Shown piece by piece: positions 62,901 to 64,000 of a stretch of 64,000 nt of DNA. This DNA is from Lutibacter citreus (GTDB lineage Bacteria > Bacteroidota > Bacteroidia > Flavobacteriales > Flavobacteriaceae), in contig NZ_QEIH01000002.1 in the NCBI RefSeq assembly GCF_003260195.1, forward strand, positions 248,001 to 312,000, read 5' to 3'. The notes below the pieces were generated by a model. That model made no database searches, was not told the origin of the DNA, and was given only the letters and a program-made list of their open reading frames with translations. The position numbers and the translations under genes are program-made. The number at the start of each line of letters is the position of its first letter. Position 1 is the first letter of the stretch.

Positions 62901-64000
62901 TCCATCTTTAGTAACTGTTGCAACATTAAACGTTACATTATCATCGGTTTCAAAAGAGCCGTAACGTTTTGCTTTGGGAGATTTTAACCCAACAAATGAG
63001 CTATAAGGCGCATAATTTTTGGAAATAACATCCATTGAAAAATCACCACCGTTTTCAAAAGCTTTGGTTAAAAAAGCTACTTTTAGCATTCCAGGCGCTT
63101 TTCCTTTTAAGTTTACCTTTTTATTAATGTTTGCATTTCCTGAAACATCTAATTTATTATCAAAAATCACTAATTCTTCACTATTAAAATCTCGTGTAGG
63201 ATCGTTAAAAATATAATCTGGAAATTGTTTTGAAAAAGCACTTGAATTATTACTAAACTTCGCTTTAACTTCTGTTCTAATATTCTTTGCAGGAGCTCCG
63301 TGTAACCAATTTACTTGTAACTCTCCATTAATTGGTTTTGTATTGGTTAAAACTTCTTCCTTAAAATCAATTTTAATTTTTAAACGGTTTGGTTTTACCG
63401 TTTCAACTTTTAATGACTTGTGAAATTTAGCACCACCAACACTAATATTAGCATTCCAATTTCCTGTTGGATCCGTATCTGATGTTGGTACTGAAAATTT
63501 GTAAAAACCATTTACATTAGTTGCCGTAACTTGCTTGTTAGTTAATTTTCCACGCGCATCAGTTACTTCTAATTTTACTGGATGAGATTTTGGTAATGGA
63601 TTTGCATTGTCGTTCAACACAAAAGTTAAATGAATTGAATCTCCTGGACGCCAAACTCCGCGTTCACCATACATAAATCCTTTTAAGCCTTTCTGTAATT
63701 TTTTACCCGAAACATTAAACTTACTTAACGATAATGAATGACCATCGTCTAATTTTATATACGTTTTATTTGTTTTATCTGAAATAATGGCGAAATAAGC
63801 ATTTTTATTAACGTCCATTTTAATTATTCCTTGATTGTTAGTTATTGCATTTGCAATTTCTTGCTGTTGGTAGTTATAAATTGCAACTTTTGCACCCGAA
63901 ACTGGATTGGTTGTTAAAATGTTTGTTACGGCAAAAAAGTACGATTTGTTGGATCCTTTTTTAGCAATTACTCCCAAATTGGAAGCTAAAATGTTTGCTG
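60000..64000 (-). CDS. Alpha-2-macroglobulin family protein (N-terminus beyond window)
   Basis: The visible part is more than 1330 residues of a bacterial alpha-2-macroglobulin, a large periplasmic protein that traps proteases. The frame continues to the window edge, and the TTG at 63977 is only an internal Leu codon. Seen are MG2-type beta domains (DGHSLSLSKFNVSG, GFMYGERGVWRPGDS), the A2M core domain, and the thioester region HGCVEQTTSS, which keeps the Cys and Gln that form the thioester. A helical thioester domain and a C-terminal receptor-type domain follow, ending in RTTGKWIEVIK. pbpC lies directly downstream. The missing N-terminus should hold the lipoprotein signal. Confidence 0.93.
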   Translation of the reverse strand, partial: ANILASNLGVIAKKGSNKSYFFAVTNILTTNPVSGAKVAIYNYQQQEIANAITNNQGIIKMDVNKNAYFAIISDKTNKTYIKLDDGHSLSLSKFNVSGKKLQKGLKGFMYGERGVWRPGDSIHLTFVLNDNANPLPKSHPVKLEVTDARGKLTNKQVTATNVNGFYKFSVPTSDTDPTGNWNANISVGGAKFHKSLKVETVKPNRLKIKIDFKEEVLTNTKPINGELQVNWLHGAPAKNIRTEVKAKFSNNSSAFSKQFPDYIFNDPTRDFNSEELVIFDNKLDVSGNANINKKVNLKGKAPGMLKVAFLTKAFENGGDFSMDVISKNYAPYSSFVGLKSPKAKRYGSFETDDNVTFNVATVTKDGKPVARNGLEVEVYQIKWRWWWSSSYDDISSYDGNKYHKPFKKLKVNTNLEGKGAFTINVPDNDGGRFLIRVMDHKSGHATGRTAYFYKNWWKRPTNDPEASKMLVFSADKENYNVGETAKVTFPSGTEGRALISIENGTEVLQTVWQKTQKGETTVEIPITSEMTPNVFINISLLQPHASTANDLPLRLYGVIPILVEDPSTRLEPQIKMPKVLKPEEKFTLKVSEKSGKRMTYTIAIVEEGLLDLTRFKTPQIWDAFYTREALGVKTWDIFDDVIGAFGGSIEQVFAIGGDGDAAAGKNKKANRFKPVVRYMGPFVLTKGKTTSHNIQLPKYIGSVRTMVIAGDNAKGAYGKIDETTPVRKPLMVLSSLPRKLSPGEKVTLPVTVFAMENKVKNVIVSLKLSDGIKVIGEQNQKLTFANPDEKMAYFNLDVSEAKGIGTIEVIAQGNGEKSIYKVEIDVVNPNPISSKSIAVELEPNATQTINFETFGIKGSNTATVEFSTLPAMDFTRRLQYLIQYPHGCVEQTTSSVFPQLYLGDIFDLPMQQKQKMTDNIKNGIERLGDFQTPSGGLSYWMGQNSANDWGTSYAGHFMIEAEKKGFVLPLTFMSNWLKYQKQAARDWRPSYKSYNSDLAQAYRLYTLALAGHPDLGAMNRLREFSELSNNAKWRLAAAYALASQKEAAIKIANTANINFTSSRYDYYTYGSVDRNRAMAMETMLLTGDKQSRELAKLIAKRLSSKSWMSTQTTAYSLLSMAKMVEVNGGKFVKLKYVINGGKQESVITEFAIAQRDLKVIEGANFITITNAESNLVFVNVLNSGILPLGKEISEKRGLGVTVSYKDSKGKTLDISKLSQGTEFVAEVTVSNLKPEDVYDIALTEIFPSGWEIVNTRFTDFGNTATGNANFTDIRDDRVNFYFNLSKNKSKTFKVLLNASYLGNYYLYGVQAEAMYDNDYFTRTTGKWIEVIK

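Noticed and set aside
63977..63977. TTG at 63977 as the start of the alpha-2-macroglobulin
   Set aside because: The frame continues to the window end without a stop, and the residues on both sides fit an internal beta strand; no signal peptide is seen.
1..64000. CRISPR array, prophage, integrative element or insertion sequence
   Set aside because: No regularly spaced repeats, integrase, transposase or phage gene could be seen; the only tRNA has no integrase or repeated 3' end beside it.

Overview
The window is chromosomal DNA from a member of the Bacteroidota, almost certainly the family Flavobacteriaceae. It is very AT-rich, lacks recognisable Shine-Dalgarno sequences, and carries several promoters of the Bacteroidetes type (TTG, 17-23 bases, TAnnTTTG). 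It also encodes type IX secretion (T9SS) cargo with C-terminal sorting domains, the T9SS factor PorZ, an OmpA protein with thrombospondin type-3 repeats, a prokaryotic HU/CCDC81-SPOR protein and a DUF6909 protein. I saw no CRISPR array, insertion sequence, prophage or rRNA operon. The genus cannot be fixed from the sequence alone.

Layout. 1-3.5 kb: end of a FucP-type sugar transporter, tRNA-Leu(CAA), then prs, rplY and pth. 3.6-10.5 kb: a leftward, probably co-transcribed run: RecB-like nuclease, alpha/beta hydrolase, GNAT acetyltransferase, MATE exporter, crotonase-family enzyme, a 60-residue membrane protein and QueD. 10.6-18.2 kb: OmpA, glycine C-acetyltransferase, a UvrD/AddA-like helicase-nuclease, an OmpA-related beta-barrel protein and two TerB-family paralogues. 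18.3-27.7 kb: mfd, EamA exporter, HAD phosphatase, an S1-type sulfatase lipoprotein, dprA, the HU/SPOR protein and an acyl-CoA thioesterase. 28-33 kb: an envelope cluster (TPR protein, DUF4292 lipoprotein, EnvC-like amidase activator) and a double-ATPase oligopeptide ABC protein. 33-41.3 kb: ABC-F protein preceded by a structured-RNA-like element, a DEDD exonuclease, and four T9SS cargo genes. 41.4-49.7 kb: a PhoB/PhoR-like pair, purD, DUF6909, an S41 protease with rnpA, and glutaryl-CoA-dehydrogenase-like acyl-CoA dehydrogenase. 49.7-64 kb: the porZ-recO-TonB receptor operon, a LytS/LytTR-like pair, and penicillin-binding protein 1C with an alpha-2-macroglobulin cut off by the window end.

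How the parts fit. Two halves of a RecBCD/AddAB-type double-strand-break enzyme flank ompA-kbl, and mfd, recO, dprA and the exonuclease add further DNA repair functions. The envelope theme is strong: EnvC, SPOR, PBP1C/A2M, OmpA, TonB receptor and T9SS cargo with PorZ.

Most of the window is ordinary flavobacterial core genome. The parts that repay a second look are the T9SS cargo array at 35.9-41.3 kb, with duplicated upstream regions and a nearly identical exchanged sorting-domain tract; a structured RNA-like element at 32.9 kb; a possible small RNA at 55.2 kb; and a DUF6909 protein whose C-terminus resembles a nucleoside phosphorylase. I did not find a clearly new defence or mobile system.
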